A DNA stretch of 64,000 bases from assembly GCA_036015235.1 (NCBI GenBank), contig CP107926.1:930001-994000 (forward strand), in the 5' to 3' direction. The notes under the pieces were generated by a model. It was given only the letters and a program-made list of their open reading frames with translations, made no database searches and was not told the origin of the DNA. The position numbers and the translations under genes were made by a program. This DNA is from Streptomyces sp. NBC_00433 (GTDB taxonomy: Bacteria; Actinomycetota; Actinomycetes; Streptomycetales; Streptomycetaceae). Positions 1-32,271 of the stretch are shown one piece after another (position 1 is the stretch's first letter; every line of letters begins with the position of its first letter).

Positions 1-42
1 CGGGTAGGCCGGCGGTCCGGCGGCGTCGGCGGTTTCGGTCAC
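1..42 (-). CDS. Probable second cytochrome P450, N-terminal fragment (cut by window edge)
   Basis: Only the first 14 codons are inside the window. They read from a GTG at 42 down to base 1 as MTETADAAGPPAYP. A clear GGAGG ribosome site lies 7 bases upstream of the GTG. The peptide closely resembles the start of the complete P450 at 382-1617 (MTDTADSAAP...), and it lies directly downstream of that P450 and its ferredoxin on the same strand. From this I infer a paralogous P450 forming the third gene of a P450-ferredoxin-P450 operon. No catalytic motif is visible because the gene leaves the window, so the family assignment rests on the N-terminal similarity and context alone. Confidence 0.5.
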   Translation of the reverse strand, partial: MTETADAAGPPAYP

Positions 43-91
43 GTGGGGGCCTCCAGACGGGGCGGGTCCTCCGGCGGGGCCGGAGACGGGT

Positions 92-385
92 CTAGGCCGG
101 GGACAGGCCGGTGGACTGCCGGTCGGGTTCGGCGGCTTCGGCTTCGGCTTCGGCTTCGAGCGAGGCGTCCAGTGCGGCTTCGAGCACGACGGCACGGGCG
201 GGGCAGCGGGTGGCCGCGTCGCGCACGGACGAGGTCAGCTCCTCGGGCACAGGGTCCACCAGGACGTACGACAGGCCGTCGTCGTCGCTCTGGTCGAAGA
301 CCTCGGGGGCGGCGAGCACGCACTGCCCCGCCCCCACGCAGACGTCGCGGTCGACGACGGCACGCCGTACGGCGGGGGCGCTCAC
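92..385 (-). CDS. 3Fe-4S type ferredoxin, P450 electron donor
   Basis: This 97-residue small ferredoxin passes electrons to a bacterial class I P450, most likely its operon partner. The cluster-binding cysteines are visible as CVGAGQC near residues 18-24 and a distal CP near residue 62. The CxxxxxC spacing, with Ala where a fourth cysteine ligand could sit, is typical of [3Fe-4S] ferredoxins found beside actinomycete P450s. The start is the GTG at 385, which overlaps the P450 stop codon (GTGA) and implies translational coupling; a longer reading of the frame would run into P450 coding sequence. The tail beyond residue 70 is unusually acidic ([11 protein letters not shown]) and is encoded by a GGCTTC hexamer repeat at 134-157. 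Cytoplasmic. Confidence 0.92.
   Translation of the reverse strand: MSAPAVRRAVVDRDVCVGAGQCVLAAPEVFDQSDDDGLSYVLVDPVPEELTSSVRDAATRCPARAVVLEAALDASLEAEAEAEAAEPDRQSTGLSPA
134..157. repeat. GGCTTC hexanucleotide microsatellite, copy A
   Basis: Four perfect tandem GGCTTC units inside the ferredoxin gene. Read on the minus strand they encode the alternating Glu-Ala tail. The same hexamer recurs at 6726-6755, where the plus strand encodes an Ala-Ser linker. Confidence 0.9.
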
Positions 386-1617
386 CAGGTCACCGGCAGT
401 TCGTGGATGCCGTACATGATGGCGTCGTCCTTGAACGGCAGGTCGTCCACCGGCACCGCGAGCCGCAGGCCGGGCAGCCGGCGCAGCAGGGTGCTGAAGA
501 CGACGTCCAGCTCCAGCCTTGCCAGGTTCTGCCCCAGGCACTGGTGGATGCCGTAGCCGAAGGCCATGTGCTGGCGGGCGTCGCGGTGGATGTCCAGGGT
601 CTCGGGGTCGGGGAAGACGGCGGCGTCGCGGTTGGCGGCCGCGTTGGACAGCAGCACGCCCTGCCCCTTGCGTATCGTCACCCCGCCGACCTCGACGTCC
701 TCCAGCGACACCCGGCTGGTGACGTTGTCGGCGACGCTGAAATACCGCAGCAGTTCCTCGACCGCCTTGGGCGCCAGCGACGGGTCGGCGCGCAGCTCCG
801 CGGCCTGGTCCGGGTGCGCCAGCAGGGCCACCGTGCCCAGCGCGATGGTGCTCGCGGTGCTCTCGTAGCCGCCGATGAGGATCAGCAGCGCCAGGCCGGT
901 GAGGTGGTCGTGGTCGTCCGCGCCGACCGCGCGGTGCCGGGCCACCAGCCGGCTGAGCGTGTCGTCACCGGGCTCGCGGCCCTTGCGGTGCAGCAGGTCG
1001 GCGAGATACGTGCGCAGGTCGCGCAGCGCCGCGGCACGCTCCTCGGGCGGGTGCACCTTGCTGACCATGACCTCCGCGCGGTCCTGTATGTGGTCCAGGT
1101 CCTCGTAGGGGACGCCGAGCACGTCGCAGATGGTCTGCGACGGGACCGGCAGGGCCAGCGCCCGCACCAGGTCGACCGGGCGCGGCCCGGCCTCCATCCG
1201 GTCGATGCAGCCGTCCACCACGGCCTGGACCCGTGGCCGCATGGCCCGGATCCGGCGCACGGTGAACTCGTTGATGAGCATCCGCCGGTAGCGGGTGTGC
1301 TCGGGCGGGTCCATCCACGGCAGGAAGCCCCTCGCCTGCTCGTCGAAGGACTTCCGGCGGGGCGCGAGTATGGGGAAGGTCGGGTGGGTGCCGTCCGCGC
1401 TGAGCCGGGGGTCGAGGAAGAGCGAGCGCACGTGCTCGTGGCTGGTCACCAGCCACGCGTCGCGGCCGCTGGCGAGGTCGACCGGGGTGATCGGCGCTTC
1501 CTCCCGCAGCTCGGCGTACTGCTCGTTGAGATCGAACGGACAACGGCGGGGCATCGGAAAGCTGGGAAGTTCAGCCGTGTCCTCGGTCGGTGCGGCCGAG
1601 TCGGCGGTGTCGGTCAC
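382..1617 (-). CDS. Cytochrome P450 monooxygenase, CYP105-like
   Basis: A soluble bacterial P450 of 411 residues, the usual length, which probably hydroxylates or epoxidises the polyketide. The heme-ligand loop FGYGIHQCLG is intact with Cys360 as the iron ligand. The K-helix ExxR is present as EELLR, and the I-helix reads LIGGYESTAS. The usual AGHETT there has Tyr in place of His, while the acid-alcohol pair is kept. The start chosen is the GTG at 1617, preceded five bases upstream by GGAGG (1623-1627); a TTG at 1629 would overlap that site. A ferredoxin gene overlaps the stop codon, and the start of a probable second P450 follows. CYP105 assignment is by motif resemblance only, and the substrate is inferred from location. 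Confidence 0.96.
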   Translation of the reverse strand: MTDTADSAAPTEDTAELPSFPMPRRCPFDLNEQYAELREEAPITPVDLASGRDAWLVTSHEHVRSLFLDPRLSADGTHPTFPILAPRRKSFDEQARGFLPWMDPPEHTRYRRMLINEFTVRRIRAMRPRVQAVVDGCIDRMEAGPRPVDLVRALALPVPSQTICDVLGVPYEDLDHIQDRAEVMVSKVHPPEERAAALRDLRTYLADLLHRKGREPGDDTLSRLVARHRAVGADDHDHLTGLALLILIGGYESTASTIALGTVALLAHPDQAAELRADPSLAPKAVEELLRYFSVADNVTSRVSLEDVEVGGVTIRKGQGVLLSNAAANRDAAVFPDPETLDIHRDARQHMAFGYGIHQCLGQNLARLELDVVFSTLLRRLPGLRLAVPVDDLPFKDDAIMYGIHELPVTW

Positions 1618-1672
1618 GAGTGCCTCCAAGCTGAAGCCGATCGCAAATGGCTCCCAGGATCGGCGAGACCTC

Positions 1673-1687
1673 TAAAGCGGCGCTTTA
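1673..1687. promoter_or_regulatory. 15-bp palindrome upstream of the P450 operon, possible operator
   Basis: TAAAGC-GGC-GCTTTA is a perfect inverted repeat with 6-bp arms and a 3-base centre, 56-70 bases before the P450 GTG. It lies in the 214-base gap between the MFS stop (1832) and the P450 start. It could be a repressor site for the P450 operon or a weak hairpin after the MFS gene. No T-run follows it on the minus strand, so I favour an operator. No binding protein can be named. Confidence 0.4.
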
Positions 1688-1831
1688 CGCGCGCTTTTCG
1701 CCGGCCGAAACCACCGCCCGAACCGCGCCCGCCCCCCGGACGCCTTCGCTGTGCGCCGTGCGCGCACGCAGACCGGCGCGGCCCCGCGTCGACCGGGACC
1801 GCGCCGGGGTCTTGCGCCCGGGGTGAGCCGC

Positions 1832-3352
1832 TTACTCCGCCTTGGGCGCGGCAGCCTGGGCGGGCGGGGCCGCCTTGGCGGCCGCCGGCGCCTTCTTCGA
1901 GGCGAAGACGAAGACCGAGACGACCAGGGCGAGGGCCACGAAGACCACGCCGACGGTGAAGGCGGACTGCAGGCCGTGGGTGAAGGCGTACTTCGCCTGC
2001 TCCTTGACCGAGGCCCCGGCCGGCTTGCCCGCCGCGTCCTTCGAGGCGGTGCCGAAGACGGTGACGAGGATGGCCAGGCCCAGGCCGCCGCCGAGCTGCA
2101 TCAGGGTCTGCAGCACACCGGAGGCGGAGCCGGAGTCCTCGCGGGCCACGCCGGTGAGGATCGTGACGTTCAGCGGCATGAAGCTCAGGCCCATGCCGAC
2201 GCCGAAGATCAGCAGCGGTCCGAACACCGAGCCGAGGTAGCTGCTGTCGGTGGAGATCTGCGTCAGCCACACCATCGTGACGGTCATCAGCGCGGCACCG
2301 GCGATCATCAGCGGCTTGGCGCCGAACTTCGGCAGCAGCTTCGGCACCTGCGCCACGGTGAGGAACATCGCCACGGTCATCGGCAGGAAGGCGAGGCCCG
2401 CGTTGGCGGGGCTGAGCCCCAGCGCGTCCTGGACGAACTGGCTGAGGAAGAAGAACAGCGCCAGCATCGTCGCGGTGAGCAGCAGGATGTTGAGATAGCC
2501 GCCCGAGCGGTTGCGGCTGCGGAAGAGCCGCAGCGGCACGATCGGCTGGCTGATCCTGGTCTCGATGACGACGAACGCCGCGAGCAGCAGTGCCGAGGCG
2601 ACGAAGCACAGCACCGTCACCGTGTCGCCCCAACCGTCGGTGGGCACCCGGATGAAGGCGTAGACCAGCGCGACCATGCCGGCGGTGACGGTGAGCGTGC
2701 CGCCGTAGTCGATACGGGCCTGGTGGCGCTCGGGCTCGCGGATGAAGCGGGGGGCGCCGAGCACGACGGCGAGGCCGAGCGGCACGTTGACGAACATCAC
2801 CGCGCGCCAGCTGACCCAGTCGGTCAGCACGCCGCCGAGGATGAGGCCGACCGAGGCGCCGGCGCCCGCGGTGGCGGAGTAGACGGCGAGCGCGCGGTTG
2901 CGCGGTGCGCCCTCCTCGAAGTTGGTGGCGATCAGCGCCAGGGTGTTCGGCGAGGCCATCGCCGCGCCGACCCCCTGCCCGATACGGGCGGCCACCAGCA
3001 GCCCTGGGCTGTTGGCGAAGCCGCCGGCCAGGGAGGCGATGGTGAACAGCGCGGTGCCGGCGACCAGCATCCGCCGCCGGCCGAGGATGTCGCCCAGCCG
3101 GCCGCCGAGCAGCAGCAGCCCGCCGAACGCGAGGGTGTAGGAGTTGACCACCCAGGACAGGCCGACCGAGGAGAAGCCCAGCGCGCCCTGGATCTTGGGC
3201 AGCGCGATATTCACCACGGTCGCGTCCAGGCCCACCATCAGGTAGGCGGTCGCGATCAGAGCGAGGGTGATCCCGGGGTGGCCGGTGGGTCCGCTGTCGA
3301 CCGGAGGCGGCTCGGCCACCGCCGTCCGCGGGGAGTTGGTCTGGTCGCTCAT
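1832..3352 (-). CDS. MFS drug-efflux transporter, DHA2 (14-TM) family
   Basis: A proton-driven multidrug exporter of the DHA2 type, 506 residues and rich in hydrophobic helices consistent with 14 membrane spans. The first helix carries LDATVVNIALPKIQ, the motif characteristic of this family. The loop between helices 2 and 3 has GGRLGDILGRRRML, matching MFS motif A. The C-terminus is an Ala/Pro/Lys-rich cytoplasmic tail. The start is the ATG at 3352 with AAGGAG just upstream; an upstream in-frame start at 3379 would bury that site. It is transcribed divergently from the first PKS gene and has its own strong promoter overlapped by a palindrome. Its likely role is export of, or self-resistance to, the cluster product; the cargo is inferred. 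Confidence 0.95.
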   Translation of the reverse strand: MSDQTNSPRTAVAEPPPVDSGPTGHPGITLALIATAYLMVGLDATVVNIALPKIQGALGFSSVGLSWVVNSYTLAFGGLLLLGGRLGDILGRRRMLVAGTALFTIASLAGGFANSPGLLVAARIGQGVGAAMASPNTLALIATNFEEGAPRNRALAVYSATAGAGASVGLILGGVLTDWVSWRAVMFVNVPLGLAVVLGAPRFIREPERHQARIDYGGTLTVTAGMVALVYAFIRVPTDGWGDTVTVLCFVASALLLAAFVVIETRISQPIVPLRLFRSRNRSGGYLNILLLTATMLALFFFLSQFVQDALGLSPANAGLAFLPMTVAMFLTVAQVPKLLPKFGAKPLMIAGAALMTVTMVWLTQISTDSSYLGSVFGPLLIFGVGMGLSFMPLNVTILTGVAREDSGSASGVLQTLMQLGGGLGLAILVTVFGTASKDAAGKPAGASVKEQAKYAFTHGLQSAFTVGVVFVALALVVSVFVFASKKAPAAAKAAPPAQAAAPKAE

Positions 3353-3455
3353 GGCTCTCCTTCGGCTCCGGCGGATCACCGGGGAGGCACGCCGGGAAGC
3401 AGTCGAGATGGGGGCGTCAATCGGCCTACGGACGTGTCCCGTTGACTCCTCACCG

Positions 3456-3485
3456 ATTATACGGGGACAGCCCCCGTTTTCTCAA
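3456..3485 (-). promoter_or_regulatory. Sigma-70-type promoter of the MFS gene
   Basis: Read on the minus strand there is TTGAGA (3485-3480, five of six to consensus), an 18-base spacer, and a perfect TATAAT (3461-3456). Transcription would start near 3449 and give a leader of about 95 bases to the ATG at 3352. Such a perfect -10 stands out in this GC-rich sequence. Confidence 0.75.
3461..3477. promoter_or_regulatory. Probable TetR-type operator between -35 and -10 of the MFS promoter
   Basis: ACGGGG-ACAGC-CCCCGT is a 17-base inverted repeat with perfect 6-bp arms. It sits between the -35 and the -10 and shares its outer base with the TATAAT, so bound protein would block RNA polymerase. This geometry is typical of TetR-family repressors of efflux pumps. 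No TetR gene is present in the window, so the regulator would be encoded elsewhere. Confidence 0.6.
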
Positions 3486-3657
3486 CACGTGGCCCGTCCG
3501 GCGCGGCGGAACCGCCCCAGGCGGCGGTGCGGCCCCGCCCGCGCTTAAGAGTGCGGAAAGCCCCGCCTAAGGGACCGCCCGAACCCTGTGAGGTCGACGG
3601 TGGTCCCGCCACCGCCGGCCCCCTCGCGGGCGCGCTGGAGAAGGGCGACGACACCTG

Positions 3658-18867
<15,210 letters not shown>

Positions 18868-18899
18868 GAAGACCGAGACGACTGAGACGGATGGCACAG

Positions 18900-25520
<6,621 letters not shown>

Positions 25521-25603
25521 GCCGTGCTCCTGACCCGCGCCAACGCGCCCGCCAGGCCCGGCCGCCCCACGGCGACGCGCCGCTCCGAGAGGAATGAGAC
25601 CCG

Positions 25604-28600
25604 ATGGACAACGAAGAAAAGCTCCGCACCTACCTCAAGCGTGCGATGGCCGATCTTCAGCAGGCTCGCGAACGCCTGCACGACGCCGAGGCGGAGCGGC
25701 ACGAGCCGATCGCGATCGTCGGGATGGCCTGCCGCTTCCCCGGCGGTGTCAGCACCCCGGACGAGCTGTGGTCGCTGCTGTCCGAAGGGACCGACGCGAC
25801 AGGGCCGTTCCCGACCGACCGCGGCTGGGACCTGGAAGGCCTCTACGACCCGGACGCCGACCACCTCGGCACCAGCTATACCCGCCGAGGCGGATTCCTC
25901 TATGACGCGGGCGACTTCGACGCGGACTTCTTCGGCATCAACCCGCGCGAGGCGCTGGCCACCGACCCGCAACAGCGGCTGCTCCTGCACACCGCCTGGG
26001 AAGCGCTGGAGAGCGCCCGGCTCGACCCGACGACGCTGCGCGGCACCCGCACCGGTGTCTTCACCGGTGTGATCGCGCAGGAGTACGTGCCGAGCAGCCG
26101 CGACGCCTCGGGGGCCGCCTGCGAGGGGTACTTCCTCATCGGCAACACGACGTCGGTCGCGTCGGGGCGGGTCGCGTACACGCTGGGCCTTGAGGGACCG
26201 GCGGTCAGCGTGGACACCGCCTGCTCGTCCTCGCTCGTCGCCCTGCACCTCGCGACCCAGGCGCTGCGCAATGACGAGTGCACGCTCGCGCTGGCGGGCG
26301 GTGTGACCGTCCTGCCCAGCCCGAACCCCTTCCTGGAGTTCAGCCGGCAGCGCGGCCTGGCCCCCGATGGTCGGTGCAAGCCCTTCTCCGACAGCGCCGA
26401 CGGCTTCAGCCTCGCCGAAGGCGTCGGCATGGTGCTGCTGGAACGCCTCTCCGACGCCGAACGCCAAGGCCACCCCGTCCTCGCCGTCATCCGCGGCACC
26501 GCCACGAACCAGGACGGCGCCAGCAACGGCCTCACCGCACCCAACGGCCCCTCGCAAGAGCGCGTCATCCGGGCGGCGTTGGCCGACGCGCAGCTGACGA
26601 CGAACGATGTCGACGTCGTCGAGGCGCACGGCACCGGGACACCGCTGGGCGACCCGATCGAAGCGCAGGCGCTCCAGGCCACCTACGGCAAGGAACGTCC
26701 GGCCGAACGGCCGCTGCTGCTGGGCTCGGTGAAGTCGAATATCGGACACACACAGGCCGCCGCCGGAATAGCGGGCGTCATCAAGATGGTCCTCGCCCTC
26801 CAAGAAGGGCAGTTGCCCGCCACCCTGCACCTCGACGCACCCTCGCAGCACGTCGACTGGAGCGCGGGCACCATCGCCCTCACCCAGACCGCCATGACCT
26901 GGCCCGAAGTCGACCGCCCCCGCCGGGCAGCAGTCTCCTCCTTCGGGATCAGCGGCACCAACGCCCACCTCATCCTCGAACAGGCCCCCTCGTCAGCGGA
27001 GTCGGCGACCCCCGAGGACGGTACGGACGCGGGCGACACGCCGGCGGTCGCGGTCCCGGTGCTGCTGTCCGGGAAGACGGCGGACGCCTTGACGGCGCAA
27101 GCGGCACGGCTGCGGAGCCGGCTCGCCGACAGCCCCGAGGTGTCGGTCGCGGACGTGGCACTCGCGACGGTCAAAACGCGGACGCAGTTCGAGCATCGGG
27201 CAGCGGTCATCGCCTCCACCCACGAGGAGTTGACGACCGCGCTGGACCGCTTCGTCAACGACGACCCCGCATCCGACGCCTACACCGCCACAGCCCCGCC
27301 CGAACCCCCCAAGACCGTGCTGGTCTTCCCCGGCCAGGGCTCCCAGTGGCCCGGCATGGCACAAGAACTGCTACGCACCGACCCGGTCTTCACCGAGCAC
27401 ATCGAGGCCTGCCACCACGCACTCGCACCCTTCACCGACTGGCACCTCATCGACACCCTCAACCAGACCCCGGGAGCCGCCGACCCCGACCGCGTCGACG
27501 TCCTCCAGCCGATGCTGTGGGCCACGATGATCTCCCTCGCCAAGCTCTGGCAACACCACGGACTCACCCCCCACGCGGTCATCGGCCACTCACAAGGCGA
27601 AATCGCCGCAGCCCACATCGCAGGCGCCCTCACCCTCCAAGACTCCGCCCGCATCATCGCCCTACGCAGCCAGACCTTCACCACCATCGCCGGACACGGC
27701 ACCATGCTCCACGTCCCCCTCCCCGCAGAAAACCTCCACGAACGGCTCGCAGACCACACCGGCGTCACCATCGCCACCCTCAACAGCCCCGCCAGCACCA
27801 CCCTGTCCGGAGACGTAGACGCCATCCACCAGCTGCACGCCGCCTTCCAAGCCGAGCAGATCGACAGCCGCCTCGTCCCCGTCGACTACGCCTCCCACTC
27901 CCCCCACATCGACCCCCTGCGCGAACGCATCCTCAACGACCTCGCCCCCACCACCCCCCAACCCGCCACCATCCCCTTCCACTCCACCACCCACCCCCAA
28001 AACACCCCCACCGACACCACCACACTGGACGCCGCCTACTGGTACGACAACCTCCGCCAACCCGTCCAACTCCACGCCACCACAACCCACCTCATCACCA
28101 CCGGCCACACCCTCTTCATCGAACCCAGCCCCCACCCCGTCCTCACCCACGCCATCCACCAAACAGCCCAAAACCACCCCCAAGGCCAACCCGTCACCGC
28201 CCTCGGCACCCTCCGCCGCAACCACGGCACACCCACAGACCTCACAACCGCCCTCGCCAAAGCACACACCCACAACACCCCCATCAACTGGACCGCACAC
28301 CCCGCACTCCGCGGTGCCCGCCCCACCGACCTCCCCACCTACGCCTTCCGGACCAGCCGCTTCTGGCTGACGCCCTCGGCCGGGAGCGGGAGCGGCGACC
28401 CGAGCTGGGTCGGGCAGCAGGCAGTGACACACCCCTTGCTGGGTGCCGCGGTCCAACTCCCGGACGACGGTGTCCTCTACACCGGGCGGATCTCCCTCGC
28501 CGACCACCCGTGGCTCGCCGACCACGCCGTCGGCGACACTGTGCTGCTGCCGGGAACGGGGTATGTGGACATCGCCCTGCACGTGGGGGAGTCCGTCGGG

Positions 28601-31600
28601 ACCGATGTGGTCGAGGAGTTGACCCTCGAAACACCGCTGGTGCTCGCCAAGGGGGAGGCCGTCCAGCTCCGGGCGACGCTCACCGCGGCCGACGACACCG
28701 GTCGCCGTACCGTCACCGTCCACTCGCGGCCCGAACCTGACGCCGACGACGCCGGCACGACGCCATGGACCCGCCACGCCACCGGCACCCTCACCACGGC
28801 CCAAGCGCCCGAGCCCGCACCGACCCCCGCCGACGCCGCCTGGCCGCCCCCCGGCGCCACCCCCATCGACCTCACCGACGCCTACGACAGCCTCACCGCA
28901 CGCGGCTACACCTACGGCCCCGCCTTCCAGAACCTCACCGCCGCCTGGCAACACGGCGACGACTTCTACGCGGAGCTGGAACTCGACGACGCGAGCGCCG
29001 AGGTCGACGGAGCCGACGCCTTCGCCATCCATCCGGCCTTGCTGGACAGCGCCTTGCACCCGCTGGCGCTTGCGGCGGACGGCGGGACGCGGCTGCCGTT
29101 CGCCTGGAGCGGAGTACGCCTGCACGCCACCGGCGCCACGGCCGCCCGGGTGCACCTGAGCCGAACCGGCGAGGACTCCCTGGCCATCGAGGTGAGCGAT
29201 CCGGCCGGGCAGCCGCTGGCCAGTGTCGAACGGCTCACCACCCGCCCGCTGGACCCTGCCGCGCTGGCCGCACTGGGAAGCTCCGGCCACGACTCCGCCC
29301 TCTTCCGTGTCGAGTGGGCGCCGCTGCCGGTCGGCGACTCGACTATTGGCAGCGCGCGTTGGGCGGTCTGGGGGGACGAGGACCCGCTGGGGCTCGGCCT
29401 GCCCGCACACCCCGGCCTCGACGCCTTCGGCGGGGAGGCTGCCCCCGATGCCGTGCTGCTCGTCCTCTCGCCGGCGGACGGCACCGACGTGGTGGGCCAG
29501 GCGCACGCCACCGCCGAAGACGTGCTGCTACGCCTCCAGGACTGGCTGGAGCAGGTGGACTTGGCGAGCATCCCGCTCGTGGTCGTAACCCGCGACGCCG
29601 TCGCCGCCGTGCAGGCGGACGACCCGGACCTGGTGCAGGCGACGGTGACCGGCCTCGTACGGACGGCACAGAGCGAGCACCCGGGGCGGATCACCCTCAT
29701 CGACCTGGACGGCCACCCCTTCTCGACGGCGGCCCTGATCGAGGCGATCGGGACAGTCCGGGCGGCCGACGAGCCGTACACCGCCCTGCGCAAGGGCGAG
29801 TTGTACGCACCCCGGCTGACCAACACCCCGCTCCCGGCCCTCGACGTCCCGGAGCCGGACGCCGGTGCCTGGCGGCTGGACCTCACCTCGCCGGGCAGCC
29901 CCGACCAACTCGCCCTCCTCCCCGCCCCCGACCTCGACAAGCCCCTGGAAGCCGGGCAGGTCCGGGTCGCGTTGGAGGCGGTGGGCCTCAACTTCCGCGA
30001 CGTGCTGATCGCGCTGGGGATGTACCCCGTGCCCGCGCCGCACATCGGTTCCGAGGGCGCGGGCATCGTCACGGAGACCGCCGCCGACGTCACGGACGTA
30101 CGGGTCGGCGACCGTGTGATGGGCATCCTCACGCACGGCACCGGTGCCACCACGGTCACCGACCACCGGCTGGTCATCCCCGTCCCCGACGGCTGGACAA
30201 CCGCCGAAGCCGCGTCGGCTCCTGTCGCCTACGCGACGGCCTATTACGCCCTGGTGACCCTGGCGGACCTCAAGCCGGGCCAGAACCTTCTCGTCCACAC
30301 CGCGACCGGCGGCGTCGGCCAAGCCGCCACCCACCTCGCCCGCCACCTCGGCGCCCGCCTGTACGCCACCGCCAGCCTGCCCAAACACCACACCCTCACC
30401 GCCGAGTTGGGCTACGACGCCGAGAACATCGCGGACTCACGAACCCACGACTACGCCAACCACCTCCTGGCCCGCACCAACGGCCACGGCATGGACGTCG
30501 TCCTGCACTCCCTCGCCCACGAACACACCGACACCACCCTCCGCCTCCTCCCCCGAGGCGGCCACTTCATCGACATGAGCAAAACCGACATCCGCGACCC
30601 CGACACCACCAACGCCGACCACCCCGGCACCCGCTACCAGGCCATCGACCTCAACGACGCGGGACCGTCGGGGATTCACGCGGTGCTTGAGGCGTTGCAC
30701 GCGCTCTTCCGGAGCGGGGCCCTGCCGCCGCTGCCCACGTCGACGTACCCGATCACCCGTGCCCCGCAGGCGCTGCGGCACCTCAGCCAGGCCCGCCACA
30801 CCGGCAAGCTCGCCCTCACACTCCCCCGGCAGCCCCACCCGGACGGCACGACCCTCATCACCGGCGGCACCGGCCTCCTGGCCGGACTCACGGCGCTCCA
30901 TCTCGCCGAGAACCACGGCCACCGACGCTTCCTCCTCGCCAGCCGCTCGGGCCCGAACTCGCCCACCGCGACAGAACTCACCACCGCCCTCGCCCAGTTC
31001 GACGCCACCGCCACCCTCGTCGCGGCCGACACCGCCGACCCCGACCAACTCGCCACCCTGCTCGCCGACATACCCGACGACCACCCCGTCACCACCGTCA
31101 TCCACGCCGCCGGCACCCTCGACGACGGCACCTTCAGCTCCCTCACCCCCGAGCGACTGCACACCGTCCTCACCCCGAAGGTCGACACGGCCTACCACCT
31201 GCACACCGCCGACCTCCCCCACCTTGAGAGGTACCTCCTCTTCTCGTCGGCGGCCGCCACCCTCGCCAACCCCGGCCAGGCCAACTACAACGCCGCCAAC
31301 AACTTCCTCAACGCCCTCGCCCACCACCGCCACACCCACCACCAACCCGCCACCAGCCTCGCCTGGGGCCTATGGGAACAAACCAGCGCCCTCACCGAGG
31401 GCCTGGACTCCGGCCAGCGCCAGCGCCTGGGGCGACACGGCATCTCCGCCCTCACCACCCCGCACGCCCTCGCCCTCCTCGACACGGCACTGGCCGCACC
31501 TGACCCGCTTCTGGTCCCGGTCGGCCTCGACGCGCGGCGGCTGGACCCCGCCGTCGCACCGGCCCTCTTGCGCGGTCTCGTACGGGCGCCCGGCCGGCGG

Positions 31601-32176
31601 CGGGCGGCAGGCGGGCGGGCCGGTGCGGCGGACGGCAAGGCGGCGGGGCTGGTGGAGCGGCTCGCGCGGCAGTCGCCCGGCGAGGGCGGCGAGACGGTGC
31701 TGTCGCTCGTGCGAGCGCACGCCGCCACCGTGCTCGGTCACTCCGCTCCCGACGCCATCGACGCCGGCCGGGGCTTCCTCGACCTCGGGTTCGACTCGCT
31801 GACGGCGGTCGAGCTGCGCAACCGGCTCGGCGCGGCGACGGGCCTGCGGCTGGGCAGCACCCTGCTGTTCGACTACCCGACCGCCGGAACCCTCGCCCGC
31901 CACCTGTACGCGGAACTCGTGCCGGACAGCGCGGGACAGGCCGCCTCGCCCACCACCCTCATCGCCGAACTCGACCGGTGGGAGGCGGTGTTGACCGCGC
32001 CCGAGTACGACCAGGGCGCTCGCGAGACCGTCGCGGCACGGCTGCGCACCCTGCTGGCGAGCGTCACCGGCCGATCCGACGACCCGGGCGACGCCCCGGA
32101 CGCGGAGGAGCGGATCGCCGAAGCGACGGACGACGACCTTTTCGCGTACATCGACAACGAGTTGGGCGCTTCCTAG
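25604..32176 (+). CDS. Type I PKS: module 4 (KS-AT-DH-ER-KR-ACP)
   Basis: A monomodular reducing PKS of 2190 residues that adds a saturated, methyl-branched unit. The N-terminal docking helix is [20 protein letters not shown]. Domains: KS (Cys207), AT (from about 573, GHSQGE, YASH 762-765: methylmalonyl), DH (His974, Asp1148; motif [10 protein letters not shown] has Asp where Gly is usual), ER (NADPH loop near 1565), KR (from about 1749, canonical LDD, Tyr1895; B-type), ACP (Ser2065). A C-terminal docking region ends [14 protein letters not shown]. After the AT it diverges from the other methylmalonyl modules ([10 protein letters not shown] instead of [10 protein letters not shown]), which marks a recombination edge. 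It lies 83 bases after the previous PKS, with GAGAGGA some distance before the ATG. Confidence 0.96.
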   Translation: MDNEEKLRTYLKRAMADLQQARERLHDAEAERHEPIAIVGMACRFPGGVSTPDELWSLLSEGTDATGPFPTDRGWDLEGLYDPDADHLGTSYTRRGGFLYDAGDFDADFFGINPREALATDPQQRLLLHTAWEALESARLDPTTLRGTRTGVFTGVIAQEYVPSSRDASGAACEGYFLIGNTTSVASGRVAYTLGLEGPAVSVDTACSSSLVALHLATQALRNDECTLALAGGVTVLPSPNPFLEFSRQRGLAPDGRCKPFSDSADGFSLAEGVGMVLLERLSDAERQGHPVLAVIRGTATNQDGASNGLTAPNGPSQERVIRAALADAQLTTNDVDVVEAHGTGTPLGDPIEAQALQATYGKERPAERPLLLGSVKSNIGHTQAAAGIAGVIKMVLALQEGQLPATLHLDAPSQHVDWSAGTIALTQTAMTWPEVDRPRRAAVSSFGISGTNAHLILEQAPSSAESATPEDGTDAGDTPAVAVPVLLSGKTADALTAQAARLRSRLADSPEVSVADVALATVKTRTQFEHRAAVIASTHEELTTALDRFVNDDPASDAYTATAPPEPPKTVLVFPGQGSQWPGMAQELLRTDPVFTEHIEACHHALAPFTDWHLIDTLNQTPGAADPDRVDVLQPMLWATMISLAKLWQHHGLTPHAVIGHSQGEIAAAHIAGALTLQDSARIIALRSQTFTTIAGHGTMLHVPLPAENLHERLADHTGVTIATLNSPASTTLSGDVDAIHQLHAAFQAEQIDSRLVPVDYASHSPHIDPLRERILNDLAPTTPQPATIPFHSTTHPQNTPTDTTTLDAAYWYDNLRQPVQLHATTTHLITTGHTLFIEPSPHPVLTHAIHQTAQNHPQGQPVTALGTLRRNHGTPTDLTTALAKAHTHNTPINWTAHPALRGARPTDLPTYAFRTSRFWLTPSAGSGSGDPSWVGQQAVTHPLLGAAVQLPDDGVLYTGRISLADHPWLADHAVGDTVLLPGTGYVDIALHVGESVGTDVVEELTLETPLVLAKGEAVQLRATLTAADDTGRRTVTVHSRPEPDADDAGTTPWTRHATGTLTTAQAPEPAPTPADAAWPPPGATPIDLTDAYDSLTARGYTYGPAFQNLTAAWQHGDDFYAELELDDASAEVDGADAFAIHPALLDSALHPLALAADGGTRLPFAWSGVRLHATGATAARVHLSRTGEDSLAIEVSDPAGQPLASVERLTTRPLDPAALAALGSSGHDSALFRVEWAPLPVGDSTIGSARWAVWGDEDPLGLGLPAHPGLDAFGGEAAPDAVLLVLSPADGTDVVGQAHATAEDVLLRLQDWLEQVDLASIPLVVVTRDAVAAVQADDPDLVQATVTGLVRTAQSEHPGRITLIDLDGHPFSTAALIEAIGTVRAADEPYTALRKGELYAPRLTNTPLPALDVPEPDAGAWRLDLTSPGSPDQLALLPAPDLDKPLEAGQVRVALEAVGLNFRDVLIALGMYPVPAPHIGSEGAGIVTETAADVTDVRVGDRVMGILTHGTGATTVTDHRLVIPVPDGWTTAEAASAPVAYATAYYALVTLADLKPGQNLLVHTATGGVGQAATHLARHLGARLYATASLPKHHTLTAELGYDAENIADSRTHDYANHLLARTNGHGMDVVLHSLAHEHTDTTLRLLPRGGHFIDMSKTDIRDPDTTNADHPGTRYQAIDLNDAGPSGIHAVLEALHALFRSGALPPLPTSTYPITRAPQALRHLSQARHTGKLALTLPRQPHPDGTTLITGGTGLLAGLTALHLAENHGHRRFLLASRSGPNSPTATELTTALAQFDATATLVAADTADPDQLATLLADIPDDHPVTTVIHAAGTLDDGTFSSLTPERLHTVLTPKVDTAYHLHTADLPHLERYLLFSSAAATLANPGQANYNAANNFLNALAHHRHTHHQPATSLAWGLWEQTSALTEGLDSGQRQRLGRHGISALTTPHALALLDTALAAPDPLLVPVGLDARRLDPAVAPALLRGLVRAPGRRRAAGGRAGAADGKAAGLVERLARQSPGEGGETVLSLVRAHAATVLGHSAPDAIDAGRGFLDLGFDSLTAVELRNRLGAATGLRLGSTLLFDYPTAGTLARHLYAELVPDSAGQAASPTTLIAELDRWEAVLTAPEYDQGARETVAARLRTLLASVTGRSDDPGDAPDAEERIAEATDDDLFAYIDNELGAS
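26600..26989 (+). repeat. KS 3'-end repeat, copy 1 (module 4)
   Basis: 390 bases encoding the KS C-terminal region from the EAHGTGT motif to [10 protein letters not shown]. Almost identical to module 5 and, from the GDPIEAQ region on, to module 6. Confidence 0.85.
27176..28291 (+). repeat. Methylmalonyl-AT repeat, copy 2 (module 4)
   Basis: AT region nearly identical to copy 1, but identity stops abruptly at the codons for NTPINW (28291). The other three copies stay alike as far as HYW. Confidence 0.9.
30229..30667 (+). repeat. ER repeat, copy 2 (module 4)
   Basis: Same length (439 bases) as copy 1, with few differences; one is a Thr codon for Ile in [10 protein letters not shown]. Confidence 0.9.
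30857..31489 (+). repeat. KR repeat, copy 2 (module 4)
   Basis: 633-base KR block. It has GTLDDGT where the other three copies have GTLNDAT. Confidence 0.86.
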
Positions 32177-32271
32177 CCAGGGCGCCGCTCCCCGGTCACC
32201 GATCACCACCCACGAACCACGGATCTCTGATCGCTGGAGATCGTCCTTCTCCTACCGAGGGCTGATACCGG

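Larger units (their letters stand above)
3353..3657. other. Divergent intergenic region between the MFS gene and the first PKS gene
   Basis: This 305-base gap holds the MFS promoter/operator at 3456-3485. On the plus strand I find no convincing -35/-10 pair for the PKS operon; a TTGACT at 3442-3447 has no good partner at the right spacing. The rest (3486-3657) is GC-rich with no clear gene or hairpin. The PKS ATG has only a distant purine run (GGAGAAGGG, 3637-3645) as ribosome site. Confidence 0.6.

Noticed and set aside
43-1959. Plus-strand open frame across the P450, ferredoxin and MFS end
   Set aside because: Low-complexity Arg/Gly translation antisense to three genes with clear motifs and ribosome sites.
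3442-3470. Plus-strand promoter for the PKS operon using TTGACT at 3442
   Set aside because: No -10-like hexamer lies 16-18 bases downstream; the AT-rich bases there belong to the opposite-strand MFS promoter.
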